Positions 52,302 through 60,453 are shown, counted from the first letter of the stretch. The stretch is DNA of 64,000 nt from Barnesiella viscericola DSM 18177 (GCF_000512915.1 NZ_CP007034.1:2108001-2172000), one strand, 5' to 3'. A program made the numbers and translations. Notes: generated from the sequence alone by a model not told the origin.

Positions 52302-52619
52302 TTCTTATAAACAAAATTGAATTTGTGGGTATATGCATAAAATATACAGCGAACAAAAATACGGATAATAATTGAATAGAGAAAACAGAAAGGGGCGTAA
52401 AATGTGCCCGTAGCCGTCTAATCACCTTGCGACTGCATAATACTTGCCGGTTTGGATAAATATGCACAGCTGCGGTCGTGGTCCCCGGCAGTCGGTCGGT
52501 TATGTAAAATTAGTAAAAAAGTGAAGCGTGTATATGTTTTTTAAGGCTGTAAATAAAACGAGTCGGCAAAAATGTTTATCTTTGCGGTAGAATTTTACTA
52601 ACCTATAATTTATATTAAG
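52302..52619. other. Divergent intergenic region of speA and fba
   Basis: It contains two -7 elements facing away from each other: TATTTTTG (minus, 52354-52361) for speA and TATCTTTG (plus, 52577-52584) for fba. Neither has a clear -33 TTTG. Nothing else is seen between them. Confidence 0.55.
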
Positions 52620-53618
52620 ATGGTAAGCTACAAAGAATTAGGATTGGTAAACACCAGAGAGATGTTTGCCAAGGCTATCAAAGGCGGATATGCTATCCCT
52701 GCTTTCAACTTCAACAACATGGAACAGTTGCAGGCAATTATCCAAGCAGCCGTAGAAACGAAATCGCCTGTGATTCTGCAAGTATCGAAAGGCGCTCGTA
52801 ACTATGCCAACCAAACGTTGCTCCGTTATATGGCACAAGGCGCCGTAGAATATGCCAAAGAGTTGGGTTGCGAACATCCTCAAATCGTGTTGCACCTCGA
52901 CCACGGCGATTCGTTCGAATTGTGCAAATCGTGTATCGATACGGGTTTCTCTTCGGTGATGATCGACGGTTCTCACCTGCCTTATGAGGAGAACGTAGCC
53001 CTCACGAAAAAAGTGGTTGACTATGCACACCAGTTCGACGTAACGGTTGAAGGTGAACTTGGTGTTCTCGCTGGTGTTGAGGACGAGGTTTCGGCCGAGC
53101 ATCACACCTATACCAACCCCGAAGAGGTAATCGACTTCGCTCACCGCACGGGTTGCGATTCGTTGGCTATCTCGATCGGTACTTCGCACGGTGCCTACAA
53201 GTTCAAACCCGAACAATGCCACGTAGATCCCGCTACGGGTCGTTTGGTTCCTCCTCCCTTGGCATTCGACGTATTGGACGCCGTTATGGAGAAACTCCCG
53301 GGCTTCCCCATCGTACTGCACGGCTCTTCGTCGGTTCCCCAAGAAGAGGTCGACAAGATCAACAAATATGGAGGCAAACTCGAAGCTGCTATCGGTATCC
53401 CCGAAGAGGAGCTGCGTAAAGCTGCCAAATCGGCCGTTTGCAAAATCAACATCGACTCCGACAGCCGTCTGGCCATGACCGCTGCTATTCGCGAGGTATT
53501 CGCTACGAAACCCGCCGAGTTCGATCCTCGTAAATATCTGGGTCCGGCTCGTGACAACATGAAGAAACTCTACATTCACAAGATTGAGAATGTATTGGGT
53601 AGCGCCGGCAAACTCTAA
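52620..53618 (+). CDS. fba: Class II fructose-1,6-bisphosphate aldolase
   Basis: A 332-residue zinc-dependent aldolase of glycolysis and gluconeogenesis. Signatures: FNFNNMEQLQAIIQAA near the N terminus, VLHLDHGDSFELCKSCIDTGFSSVMIDGSH (zinc His and catalytic Asp), VEGELGVLAGVEDEV, SIGTSHGAYKF (zinc His) and VLHGSSSVP (zinc His), then KINIDSDSRLAMTAAIREV. It belongs to the long Fba group found in many anaerobes. Codons are strongly biased, as expected for high expression. It ends at a strong terminator. Confidence 0.96.
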   Translation: MVSYKELGLVNTREMFAKAIKGGYAIPAFNFNNMEQLQAIIQAAVETKSPVILQVSKGARNYANQTLLRYMAQGAVEYAKELGCEHPQIVLHLDHGDSFELCKSCIDTGFSSVMIDGSHLPYEENVALTKKVVDYAHQFDVTVEGELGVLAGVEDEVSAEHHTYTNPEEVIDFAHRTGCDSLAISIGTSHGAYKFKPEQCHVDPATGRLVPPPLAFDVLDAVMEKLPGFPIVLHGSSSVPQEEVDKINKYGGKLEAAIGIPEEELRKAAKSAVCKINIDSDSRLAMTAAIREVFATKPAEFDPRKYLGPARDNMKKLYIHKIENVLGSAGKL

Positions 53619-53645
53619 TCGATAGATTGAACAGCTAAATAAAGG

Positions 53646-53684
53646 CCGCCGACTCCCTTCAAGGGGAGTCGGCGGTTTTCTTTT
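53646..53684 (+). terminator. Terminator after fba
   Basis: A perfect 12-bp stem CCGCCGACTCCC / GGGAGTCGGCGG with a 6-nt loop, then TTTTCTTTT. Confidence 0.93.
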
Positions 53685-53793
53685 ATCTTAACGATAGGTA
53701 TTGGTCAGACAGCGATACATAGAGGCGGCTCCTGTCGAAGACGACGGCGCGAACAATTGGCTACTGCATGGCTTGTATAGTAGTGAGGGGAAT

Positions 53794-53955
53794 AAAAAAA
53801 GAAAGTTCTGCCGGAATCTCGATATCATAAAAAAAGGGGACTGATAGTATAACGATTCACATCGTTGTTATTTCCGGCAGAACTTGTATGATAAAAATTT
53901 CAATCTTATTTTCGTCTTTCCTTTTGTTGAAAGGGGCTCTCACTGTTTTGAACCT
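53794..53955 (-). ncRNA. Candidate small non-coding RNA
   Basis: A free-standing transcript of ~160 nt is predicted on the minus strand. Its promoter (53960-53990) is an exact consensus. The 3' end is a perfect 14-bp stem, AAGTTCTGCCGGAA (53872-53885) with TTCCGGCAGAACTT (53803-53816), followed by TCTTTTTTTATT. Inside the apical part lies a second hairpin, AACGAT-GTGA-ATCGTT, and near the 5' end CCTTT-CAACA-AAAGG. A competing 7-bp pairing (TATCATA 53886-53892 with TATGATA 53823-53829) could disturb the terminator. No reading frame fits inside it. I cannot assign it to a known RNA family. Confidence 0.62.
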
Positions 53956-53959
53956 GGGG

Positions 53960-53990
53960 CAAAGGTAGTGTTTTCAAATGACAAAACAAA
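53960..53990 (-). promoter_or_regulatory. Promoter of the candidate small RNA
   Basis: Minus-strand TTTG (53987-53990), 19 nt, TACCTTTG (53960-53967). No gene lies to the left within 300 bases on this strand except the small RNA. Confidence 0.75.
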
Positions 53991-54183
53991 ATTATATTTC
54001 GTATTCTCTGTTTGAATAAACGCTTTTTGTCGGTGCTGCATCGGCTTTGCATCGGGCTTTTGGGCGAAATGGGCAAGTCCTATCTAAATAATTGTCACCT
54101 TCTTATCGCTGAATTGAGGATCCGAATTTGCCGAAAGTGCCTATCCATAGGCGTTAATAAGAAAATACAAGTGTTTTGGAATT
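53991..54183. other. Intergenic region between the small RNA and the dehydrogenase operon
   Basis: I see no gene here. A rightward frame of 72 codons from a TTG at 54012 runs into the 3' end of the convergent dehydrogenase gene and is not supported. Confidence 0.5.
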
Positions 54184-55053
54184 TTATATTTTTTCTTCAC
54201 TTGCAGGCTGCTTGGCGAGGGCTTCGGTGATCTTTTTCCCAGTCTCTTCGTATAGCCACAGGGCTCTTGGAACGTGAATGGCCCGGGCCGAAATGGGGAC
54301 ATGTTTTTCCTTTTTGAAGATTTCGCCGGTCACTCCGTAGACCTCGGGTGAGGTGGCGGCAAAGATGGCTCCGACGGCTCCCTCCTGAGGTGTACTGATA
54401 AAGGGGCGGAAAAAACGGTTGGCCAAGGGGTCGACCCACGAGTGCATGGTAATCATGTTGGTGTTGACTACCCCGGGGTCGGCAGCATTGACCCAAATGC
54501 CCCGAGGTCGCAATTCCTGGGCCAGCCGGGCGGTGTAGAGGGTAAGGGCCAGTTTCGATTTGCTGTAAGTCTCGAACCGTTTATAGTGGCGAGGCGATTC
54601 CTTAAAAAAGTCCTCGTCAATGTCTCCGATATACCGGGTGAGCGAGGTGGTGGTGACGATGCGGCTGCCCGGGTGCATGAGAGGAAGCAACAGTCGGGTG
54701 AGCAGTACGGTACCTATGTAGTTGACGCCGATGGTCGACTCAAACCCGTCGGCGGTTTGGCTGTAATGCTGATTCATGACTCCGGCATTGTTAATAAGCG
54801 TTTGTATCGATATGGACTCTTGCGAGAGGTGGTTGGCAAAAGCGATGATAGAGGCAAACGATGCCAGGTCGAGCGGCAACAGGGTGATGTCGGTATTGCC
54901 TGTCTTTTCGATAAGTTGTTGCTGCACGGGTTGCGATTTGGCCAGGTTGCGGCAGGCCATGATGATGGAAAGCCCTTGTTTGGCCAGCGCCTCGGTGATG
55001 GCCTGGCCTATGCTGCCGTTGGCTCCGGTAATGATATAATACTCCTTATTCAT
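54184..55053 (-). CDS. Short-chain dehydrogenase/reductase, last gene of the steroid-type operon
   Basis: A 289-residue NAD(P)-dependent dehydrogenase. The Rossmann motif is TGANGSIG (9-16), the structural motif NNAG (88-91), and the catalytic pair Tyr163/Lys167 lies in TYSKSKLAL. The sequence style (INNAGVMNQHYSQTADGFES, NYIGTVLLTRLLLPLM) resembles retinol-dehydrogenase/WW-oxidoreductase-like SDRs, which act on hydrophobic alcohols and ketones. The gene overlaps the previous SDR by eight bases. Together with the OYE and 5-alpha-reductase genes upstream it suggests action on sterol or bile acid hydroxyl/keto groups (inference). Which of the two SDRs acts at C3 cannot be decided from sequence. 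Confidence 0.85.
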   Translation of the reverse strand: MNKEYYIITGANGSIGQAITEALAKQGLSIIMACRNLAKSQPVQQQLIEKTGNTDITLLPLDLASFASIIAFANHLSQESISIQTLINNAGVMNQHYSQTADGFESTIGVNYIGTVLLTRLLLPLMHPGSRIVTTTSLTRYIGDIDEDFFKESPRHYKRFETYSKSKLALTLYTARLAQELRPRGIWVNAADPGVVNTNMITMHSWVDPLANRFFRPFISTPQEGAVGAIFAATSPEVYGVTGEIFKKEKHVPISARAIHVPRALWLYEETGKKITEALAKQPASEEKI

Positions 55054-55843
55054 TGAGCATGCGGTGTTTGACTATGAGACGAACCCGGGCAGGCATAACC
55101 GACGCCAGCGGTATGAGCAGTCGATTGAACAGTCCGGGGATAAGTTGTTTCTTTCCGTGAAAGAGAGCGTTGAGCGCTTTGCGCACAAGGCGTTCGGGTG
55201 TCATGAGTATGCCCAGCTTTACCCCCAATTTCAGCAGGCGGGGCGGAAGCCCGTAGAGGCCGGTAGCTACTCCGCCGGGACACACGACGGTGGCATGGAC
55301 ACCATAGTCGCTCAACTCGTAGGCCAGTGCCCGTGTGAACACCCGTATGTAGGCTTTTGTCGCGGTGTAGAGCGCTATGCCGGGATAGGGGGTCCAGCAG
55401 GAGAGCGACGACATGTTGAGCAGGTAGCCGTGGTGTCGTTGGCACATGTCGTTGGCAAAGAGGCGTGAGAGTCGGGTTACTGTGCCCATGTGCAGTTGAA
55501 TCATGGTCTCGATTTTGGCCGGGTCGGTGCGTACCACTTCACGGAAGGAGAAGATGCCGGCGTTGTTGATGAGTATATCGATGACCAGCCCTTTTTCCCG
55601 GCAATATTGATAAAGCTCGTCGGCCGCTTCGGGTCGGGCCAGGTCCATGCACAGGGTTTCGACCGGTACTCGATAGTCGGTAGCTATGCGGGTCGATTCG
55701 CGGTCGAGGTCGTCGCGGTCGATGCTCACCATCACAAGGGCTGCCCCCCAGGCTGCCAGTTGTCGGGCAAATTCGAGCCCGATACCCGAGCTGGCCCCGG
55801 TAACGAGAGCTGTGCATGGCGATAGGTCTCTATTGCGGGTCAT
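55046..55843 (-). CDS. Short-chain dehydrogenase/reductase, candidate hydroxysteroid dehydrogenase
   Basis: A 265-residue SDR. TGASSGIG (15-22) binds the cofactor, NNAG lies at 93-96, a serine in NMSSLS (~145-148) and Tyr159/Lys163 in YTATKAY complete the active site. After beta2 the sequence is SIDRDDL; the acidic start of that loop favours NAD(H), though this is weak evidence. The pattern is closest to the DltE/HSD17B12-like group, several of which act on steroids or long acyl substrates. It overlaps both neighbours (14 and 8 bases), so the operon is tightly coupled. It is a candidate 3-beta-hydroxysteroid dehydrogenase by context. Confidence 0.87.
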   Translation of the reverse strand: MTRNRDLSPCTALVTGASSGIGLEFARQLAAWGAALVMVSIDRDDLDRESTRIATDYRVPVETLCMDLARPEAADELYQYCREKGLVIDILINNAGIFSFREVVRTDPAKIETMIQLHMGTVTRLSRLFANDMCQRHHGYLLNMSSLSCWTPYPGIALYTATKAYIRVFTRALAYELSDYGVHATVVCPGGVATGLYGLPPRLLKLGVKLGILMTPERLVRKALNALFHGKKQLIPGLFNRLLIPLASVMPARVRLIVKHRMLNE

Positions 55844-57080
55844 GGCGGTGAATCTTTTCTATCTCCTTGACGATGCACGGGGGCAGTTGTCCTTCGAGGT
55901 GTTTGTGGCAGGCCATTTCGATGGAGTACATGCGGGCTATGCAGTAGTTGGTGTGGTCGCAGCCGCAGCGCACCTCGTCCTCGTTTTTCATGCGGTTCAC
56001 GAAGTCGGGTTCGTTGATGAGGGCCCGTCCCATCTGCACGAACTCGAAGCCGTGGTTGAGTACCTTGTCGATGGTGGGCCGGGAGACCAGACCGCCCACG
56101 TAGATGAGGGGCAGTTTGAGGGCTTCGCGGAATTTGAGTGCATCGTCGAGGAAATAGGCCTCGCGGAACGGCACGGTGGGTATCATGAACCGGCCGGCCA
56201 GTTTCACACCGTATTTGAGCCACCAGGTCTTCATGTAGTAGGTGAGGGTGGTGATGGGCATCTCGCCCCGCATCACATACATGGGGGCTTTGCTCACGAA
56301 GCCACCGCTCAGCACCAGGGCGTGGGCTCCCAGTTGTTCGAGTTCGCGGGCAATGACGATACCCTCGTCGATTTCGATACCCCCCTTGAAGCCGTCGCGC
56401 ATGTTGGTTTTGACGATGACGGCCATGTCGTTGCCGGCCGCCTTCATCACCTGTTCCATGCACATGCGCATGAACCGCATGCGGTTGTCGAGCGAGCCTC
56501 CGTATTCGTCATGGCGGTGGTTGGTATAAGGCGAGAGGAACTGGCTGATGAGGTAACCGTGTCCGGCGTGAATCTCGACGGCGTCGAATCCTGCATCGCG
56601 AGCGTTGTTGACCGCGTCGCCAAAGGACCGGGCCATCGCCTCGATTTCGTCCTTGTGCATACCCCGCACAAAGGTGGGCGAATAGAGGTTGAATCCGGTC
56701 GAGGCCGAGATGGGAATCTGGCCTGCCGTGCTGCGGTGCGACATGTTGCCGCAGTGGCCCAACTGAATGGAGGCCTTGGCCCCTTCGGCATGAATGGCGT
56801 CGGTGATGCGTCGCAGCGGTTTCACGATTTCGGGGCGCATCCACAACTGATGTTTGAAGGAGAGCCCGTTGCGGGTCACCGAGGCATAGGCCAGCGTAGT
56901 CATGCCTATACCGCCGGCAGCCACACTGCGGTGGTAGTCATACAGCTTTTGGGTAGGTGCGTTGTGGTCGCACATACCCTCGAAGGCGGCCGACCTGATG
57001 GTGCGGTTGCGCAGGGTGACGGGGCCTATCGAGGCCGGCGTGAAGAGTATGGACGGTTGTGAAGATGAGTCGGTATTCAT
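55830..57080 (-). CDS. Old Yellow Enzyme family NADH:flavin oxidoreductase (5-beta-reductase-like)
   Basis: A 416-residue FMN-dependent TIM-barrel enoate reductase. Signatures: FTPASIGPVTLRNRTIRSA at the N terminus, ASIQLGHCGNMSH, VEIHAGHGYLISQFLSPYTN (the His/His substrate-binding pair, ~171-178), DEYGGSLDNRMRF and LIYVGGLVSRPT. A cysteine-rich tail (Cys372, 374, 380, 391, 402) resembles the 4Fe-4S region of BaiCD/enoate reductases. However, the FAD/NAD(P)H domain of those ~640-residue enzymes is missing, so electrons must come from a separate donor or directly from NAD(P)H. In the context of a 5-alpha-reductase-like gene it is a candidate delta4-3-ketosteroid reductase. Confidence 0.9.
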   Translation of the reverse strand: MNTDSSSQPSILFTPASIGPVTLRNRTIRSAAFEGMCDHNAPTQKLYDYHRSVAAGGIGMTTLAYASVTRNGLSFKHQLWMRPEIVKPLRRITDAIHAEGAKASIQLGHCGNMSHRSTAGQIPISASTGFNLYSPTFVRGMHKDEIEAMARSFGDAVNNARDAGFDAVEIHAGHGYLISQFLSPYTNHRHDEYGGSLDNRMRFMRMCMEQVMKAAGNDMAVIVKTNMRDGFKGGIEIDEGIVIARELEQLGAHALVLSGGFVSKAPMYVMRGEMPITTLTYYMKTWWLKYGVKLAGRFMIPTVPFREAYFLDDALKFREALKLPLIYVGGLVSRPTIDKVLNHGFEFVQMGRALINEPDFVNRMKNEDEVRCGCDHTNYCIARMYSIEMACHKHLEGQLPPCIVKEIEKIHRHDPQ

Positions 57081-57084
57081 GATT

Positions 57085-57858
57085 TCAATAGATGAAAGGA
57101 ATTATCTTTTTGCGTTTCTCTCGTGTGAACTCCTCGCCGAACTCCTGGGTGTAGCGCTTGTAGAGTGAGGCCGAGCGGGGAGCCAGGTTGGCAAATGTCC
57201 ACCAGGCAAAGACGGCACCCGACCACGACCAGGTGAAGATGGCGAATCCTACCCATTCGAGAAATTCGCCGAAGTAGTTGGCCGACGAAACCCAGCGGAA
57301 CATGCCGCCCCGCGGGATATAGTGACGCCGGTCGCCCGGCTTGCGTAGGTGACGTATGATGGAGTCGGACTGGATATTGATGTACATGCCGGCCACGAAG
57401 GCAATCACCCCGATGATGAACTGGGGCGAGGTGAACCAGGCCGGGGTATAGTAGTCGAGCGGCGAAATGTAGAAAATCCACCCTCCCTGCATGAAGGCGT
57501 TAAGCAGGTTGAACACGACACCCATGCTCACGATGCTGAGGGGCATGCGGCTGTTCCCCTTGATGAGGAAGGGGAAGATGAACGAGCGTTGGAAGTAGTG
57601 CACCTCGAACAGCACCAGAAAGGCGATGCGCACCGGGTCGTAGCGATATTCGTCGGGGGAGAGCAGCCACAGCACGAGCATGGCAATGAATACCGGGGCC
57701 TCCATCACCACCCACCCGATGCGGTTGGGCAGCGAGACTCCCCACTTGCGGTCGAAAAGCATGCCGTAACCCGCACTCACGAAATGGAGGGCAATAAACA
57801 CGATCAAGGCCGTGACGGCCATTACGATTAAGAAAATATTGAATGTGGCGGTTTCCAT
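57085..57858 (-). CDS. Steroid 5-alpha-reductase family membrane protein
   Basis: A 257-residue polytopic membrane protein of the 3-oxo-5-alpha-steroid 4-dehydrogenase (SRD5A) family, with about seven helices. Family residues are visible: Trp-x-x-Met-Glu-x-Pro (Glu ~53) and FEVHYFQRSFIFP (Tyr ~88), equivalent to the catalytic Glu57 and Tyr91 of human SRD5A2. The C-terminal NADPH-binding signature is RGGMFRWVSSANYFGEFLEW, with GDRRHYIPRGG before it. It should reduce the delta4 double bond of 3-keto steroids or bile acids to the 5-alpha form. I start at the ATG at 57858; a TTG lies 15 bases upstream. It is the first gene of the operon behind the promoter at 57896-57927. Confidence 0.88.
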   Translation of the reverse strand: METATFNIFLIVMAVTALIVFIALHFVSAGYGMLFDRKWGVSLPNRIGWVVMEAPVFIAMLVLWLLSPDEYRYDPVRIAFLVLFEVHYFQRSFIFPFLIKGNSRMPLSIVSMGVVFNLLNAFMQGGWIFYISPLDYYTPAWFTSPQFIIGVIAFVAGMYINIQSDSIIRHLRKPGDRRHYIPRGGMFRWVSSANYFGEFLEWVGFAIFTWSWSGAVFAWWTFANLAPRSASLYKRYTQEFGEEFTREKRKKIIPFIY

Positions 57859-57895
57859 GGTCTGCCAAAACAAAAAATAGATAGAATTGTTATTC

Positions 57896-57927
57896 CAAAG
57901 ATAGAGAAAAGCGAGATTAGAAACAAA
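57896..57927 (-). promoter_or_regulatory. Promoter of the steroid-type operon
   Basis: Minus-strand TTTG (57924-57927), 20 nt, TATCTTTG (57896-57903), an exact consensus match 38 bases before the ATG. Confidence 0.82.
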
Positions 57928-58197
57928 CCTGAATCTGGATTTTACAGTTTGTTCATGCCAAGTCGCCTCTGTTTTTACAAAGATATATAATTTTGATAAG
58001 ATAAATTTCTATTTAAATACTTTTCTTAAACGTCTCGTATTTTTACAGAAAGAAACATTTTGCCGGCTTATTATAAAGCGGAGTAAATACCTTGAAGGGG
58101 TGAAACAGAGCGGATAAATATTTAAAAATAGATAATTAGCTCGAATAAAATCGATGGAGCGTTTAATTTTGCAGCATTTGAAATTGGATAAAACGAT
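57928..58197. other. Intergenic region before the PCMD gene
   Basis: It is AT-rich. TAATTTTG at 58164-58171 is the likely -7 element of the PCMD gene, 27 bases before its ATG; no -33 box is clear. No gene is seen. Confidence 0.5.
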
Positions 58198-59169
58198 ATG
58201 AAAAAGATGCAGAGAACTACATTGATGGCAGTTTTGTGCGGAGTATTGGCCGTGGAGAATGCCTGTGCTCAGCATGTAGAGCCGCTGGCCTTTGCCGACT
58301 TTGAACATTGGGTGACTCGCGAAATCAAGGAGTCGGCCCTCCTGGGAGGCAAGACCAAGACCGTCTATGCCATTGCGCCTACTCGCCATATCCAGGGGAA
58401 CAAGGCCTATAAGAATATGGGAGGCTCGCCGTGGGCTTCGTCGAACGTGATGGCCAACGTGATGGGAGTAGTGAAGGCCAGCAACACCGTCCGTCCCGAG
58501 AAGCGCGAAGGGGGTGGCACCTGCGCCTGCATGGAGACGGTTATCGAGGATTGCTGCGTGTTGGGCATGATGAATCTGCATGTGCTGGTGAGCGGCAGTA
58601 TCTTCCTGGGCGAGGTGAACGAACCCATTCGCTCGACCAACAGCCCTTACAGCAAGATGGAGATGGGAATCCCCTTCACCAAACGTCCTACCCGCTTGAT
58701 TTTCGATTATAAATACAAGGCTTCGCCCGACAATTTTCGCACCCAGTCGACCGGGTTCAGTGCCCGCAAGCAGTTGCCCGGCCGCGACAACGGCGAGGTC
58801 TATATTCTGTTGCAACATCGTTGGGAAGATGCCGACGGCAACGTCTACGCCCATCGGGTGGGCACTGGCCGGGAACGTTACGGCAAGAGTACTGCCGGGT
58901 GGGTGAACGGTCACAGCATACCCATTCACTATGGCGATATTACCGACAAACCGTTCTACAAGTCCTACATGGGGCTTATTCCCGAGGAGAACTCCTACTA
59001 CTGCCGCAACAGCAAGGGCAAGATGGTGCCTGTGGTCGAGGTGGGTTGGGGCAAACCCGATGAGCCGGTCACCCACATGCTGGTGATGGCTTCGGCTACC
59101 TGCGGTACCGCTTATGTGGGCGGGTTGGGCAGTACCCTCTGGATTGACAACATCGCGTTGGGGTATTGA
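58198..59169 (+). CDS. PCMD domain-containing exported protein
   Basis: A 323-residue protein with a signal peptide (residues 1-24, ...VENACAQHV). The body matches the putative carbohydrate metabolism domain (PCMD) common in Bacteroidota: LAFADFEHWVTREIKES and, in the middle, FTKRPTRLIFDYKYKASPD, then TAYVGGLGSTLWIDNIAL at the end, a typical jelly-roll closing strand. Several members are surface lectin-like proteins. The region with CACMETVIEDCC is cysteine-rich, which is unusual for an exported protein. It is divergent from the steroid-type operon, so the two may share control (inference). Confidence 0.8.
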   Translation: MKKMQRTTLMAVLCGVLAVENACAQHVEPLAFADFEHWVTREIKESALLGGKTKTVYAIAPTRHIQGNKAYKNMGGSPWASSNVMANVMGVVKASNTVRPEKREGGGTCACMETVIEDCCVLGMMNLHVLVSGSIFLGEVNEPIRSTNSPYSKMEMGIPFTKRPTRLIFDYKYKASPDNFRTQSTGFSARKQLPGRDNGEVYILLQHRWEDADGNVYAHRVGTGRERYGKSTAGWVNGHSIPIHYGDITDKPFYKSYMGLIPEENSYYCRNSKGKMVPVVEVGWGKPDEPVTHMLVMASATCGTAYVGGLGSTLWIDNIALGY

Positions 59170-59198
59170 TCTTGATAACCGTGTATTGACGATAAGAA

Positions 59199-59230
59199 AA
59201 GGGGCCTGAACGGTAAGTTCGGGCCCCTTG
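59199..59230. terminator. Bidirectional terminator between PCMD and tonB genes
   Basis: AAGGGGCC-TGAAC / GTTC-GGGCCCCTT form a strong stem. Leftward it is followed by TTTTCTTA, rightward by GCTTATT, so it serves best for the minus-strand tonB operon. Confidence 0.75.
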
Positions 59231-59250
59231 CTTATTGGGTGGTTTAGTCG

Positions 59251-60000
59251 TTAGTTCTGTTTGAAGATATAGACGATAACCCCCGTCTGGTTCGACGAGC
59301 GGTTGCTGCGCTCGAAGCGTGAGCGGCGGGCAGCCGCTTCGGCCGAGGCCCGCAACTTGGGGTTGGAGAAGGCGGTTCCTTCGCTCCCTTTGACGGTGGC
59401 GATGGCGCTGATGACCTGCCCCTGGGGGTTGACCGTAATCGATATGGCAATGGTGCCGGCGTCGTTGCTGTTGTCGTATTGGGGATAGGGCAGAGAGCCC
59501 ACCAGTCCGCGGCCTCCGAGGTTGTAGCCGCCATATCCGCCCACACCGGTGAGTTCGCCGGTCGACGAGTTGCCGAAGGGGTTGCCCTGTGTACCGCTCC
59601 CCGTTTCGCTGTCGCCTCGGCTACCGTCGTTCAACACCCCTTTGCCAAAGGCATTCTTCACCTGGTTGGCAATGCGGTTGTCCTGCTTGTTCTCCTGGAC
59701 AGCTTTCTTTTTGTTCTCCTCCTCTTTCTTCTCGATCTGGATACTCTCCTCGTCGGTTTGGGTCATCAGTTCGTCGTCGTTGGTGCGAGGCTGTTCGGCC
59801 TGGGGCTCCTCGGGTTGAGGCGCGTTCGACTCGAACATACCCGAAGCCTCGTCGACCAGTCCCACCTGCACCAGTACACCGCTGCCCGATCCCATGGGTT
59901 CGGGCCCCAGGAGGGTAAACCACAAGACGAGCAGCACGACCAGATGCACGGCAACGGTAGCGGCTATGGCTTGTATCTTATCTCTTTTTTGCGGTTCCAC
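59251..60000 (-). CDS. TonB-like energy transducer
   Basis: A 249-residue protein. One N-terminal helix (IAATVAVHLVVLLVLWFTLL, with the helix histidine typical of TonB) anchors it in the inner membrane. A long periplasmic spacer, acidic then Lys/Glu-rich (SIQIEKKEEENKKKAVQENK), and a glycine-rich segment follow. The C-terminal ~85 residues carry the TonB-type domain (GTIAISITVNPQGQVISAIA ... SRFERSNRSSNQTGVIVYIF). It passes proton-motive energy from ExbBD to outer-membrane receptors, such as the receptor at 4.5 kb. It starts with GTG. It is the fourth gene of the pdxJ-exbB-exbD-tonB unit. Confidence 0.85.
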   Translation of the reverse strand: MEPQKRDKIQAIAATVAVHLVVLLVLWFTLLGPEPMGSGSGVLVQVGLVDEASGMFESNAPQPEEPQAEQPRTNDDELMTQTDEESIQIEKKEEENKKKAVQENKQDNRIANQVKNAFGKGVLNDGSRGDSETGSGTQGNPFGNSSTGELTGVGGYGGYNLGGRGLVGSLPYPQYDNSNDAGTIAISITVNPQGQVISAIATVKGSEGTAFSNPKLRASAEAAARRSRFERSNRSSNQTGVIVYIFKQN

Positions 60001-60036
60001 GGGGAGGCGTTTGATGGGTTACGGATTCGGGTGAGG

Positions 60037-60453
60037 TTACGGGTTGCGCACCGGCTTGGTGGCCAGCACCATTTTCAGATGGTTGTCGTTGGCGACGTTG
60101 AGTACCTTGACAATCTCGCGGTAGGGCACCGTCTCGTCGGCATAGAGGGCTACATAGCGCTCGGTGTCGTGCTGGGGTGTCTCGGCCAGCTGTTGTACCA
60201 GTTGGTCGTAGGTGACCGCTTGCGGTGCCTCGTTGCCGAAGGAGATGTAGTAGTCCATGTTTTCGTCGATAAGCACCCGGGTGAGGGGTTTGGCCGCCGC
60301 CTGCTGGTTGCTCTGAGGCAGGTTCACCTTGATGGAGTTGGGAAAGACGATTGTCGAGGTAATCATGAAGAAGATAAGCAACAGAAAGATGACATCGGTC
60401 ATCGATGCCATGCTGAATGTGGCCTCTATCTTGTGTCTTCGTTTCAGTGCCAT
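60037..60453 (-). CDS. exbD: ExbD-type biopolymer transport protein
   Basis: A 138-residue protein with one N-terminal helix bearing the essential aspartate (ATFSMASMTDVIFLLLIFFMITSTIV) and a periplasmic C-terminal domain (VNLPQSNQQAAAKPLTRVLIDEN). This is the ExbD/TolR pattern. Together with the ExbB-like protein it forms the proton channel that powers TonB. It lies 19 bases after exbB. Confidence 0.93.
   Translation of the reverse strand: MALKRRHKIEATFSMASMTDVIFLLLIFFMITSTIVFPNSIKVNLPQSNQQAAAKPLTRVLIDENMDYYISFGNEAPQAVTYDQLVQQLAETPQHDTERYVALYADETVPYREIVKVLNVANDNHLKMVLATKPVRNP

Noticed and set aside
53695-53832. A minus-strand ATG frame of about 45 codons overlapping the end of the candidate small RNA.
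   Set aside because: It runs through the terminator stem and T-run, has no ribosome-binding site and no protein-like pattern.
54012-54230. A 72-codon frame starting with TTG between the small RNA and the SDR operon.
   Set aside because: No promoter, weak start, and it runs into the 3' end of the convergent dehydrogenase gene.
54184-57858. Interpretation as a full bai (7-alpha-dehydroxylation) operon.
   Set aside because: No BaiB-, BaiE-, BaiF- or BaiG-like genes are present; only reductase and dehydrogenase functions are seen, so only A-ring redox chemistry is supported.
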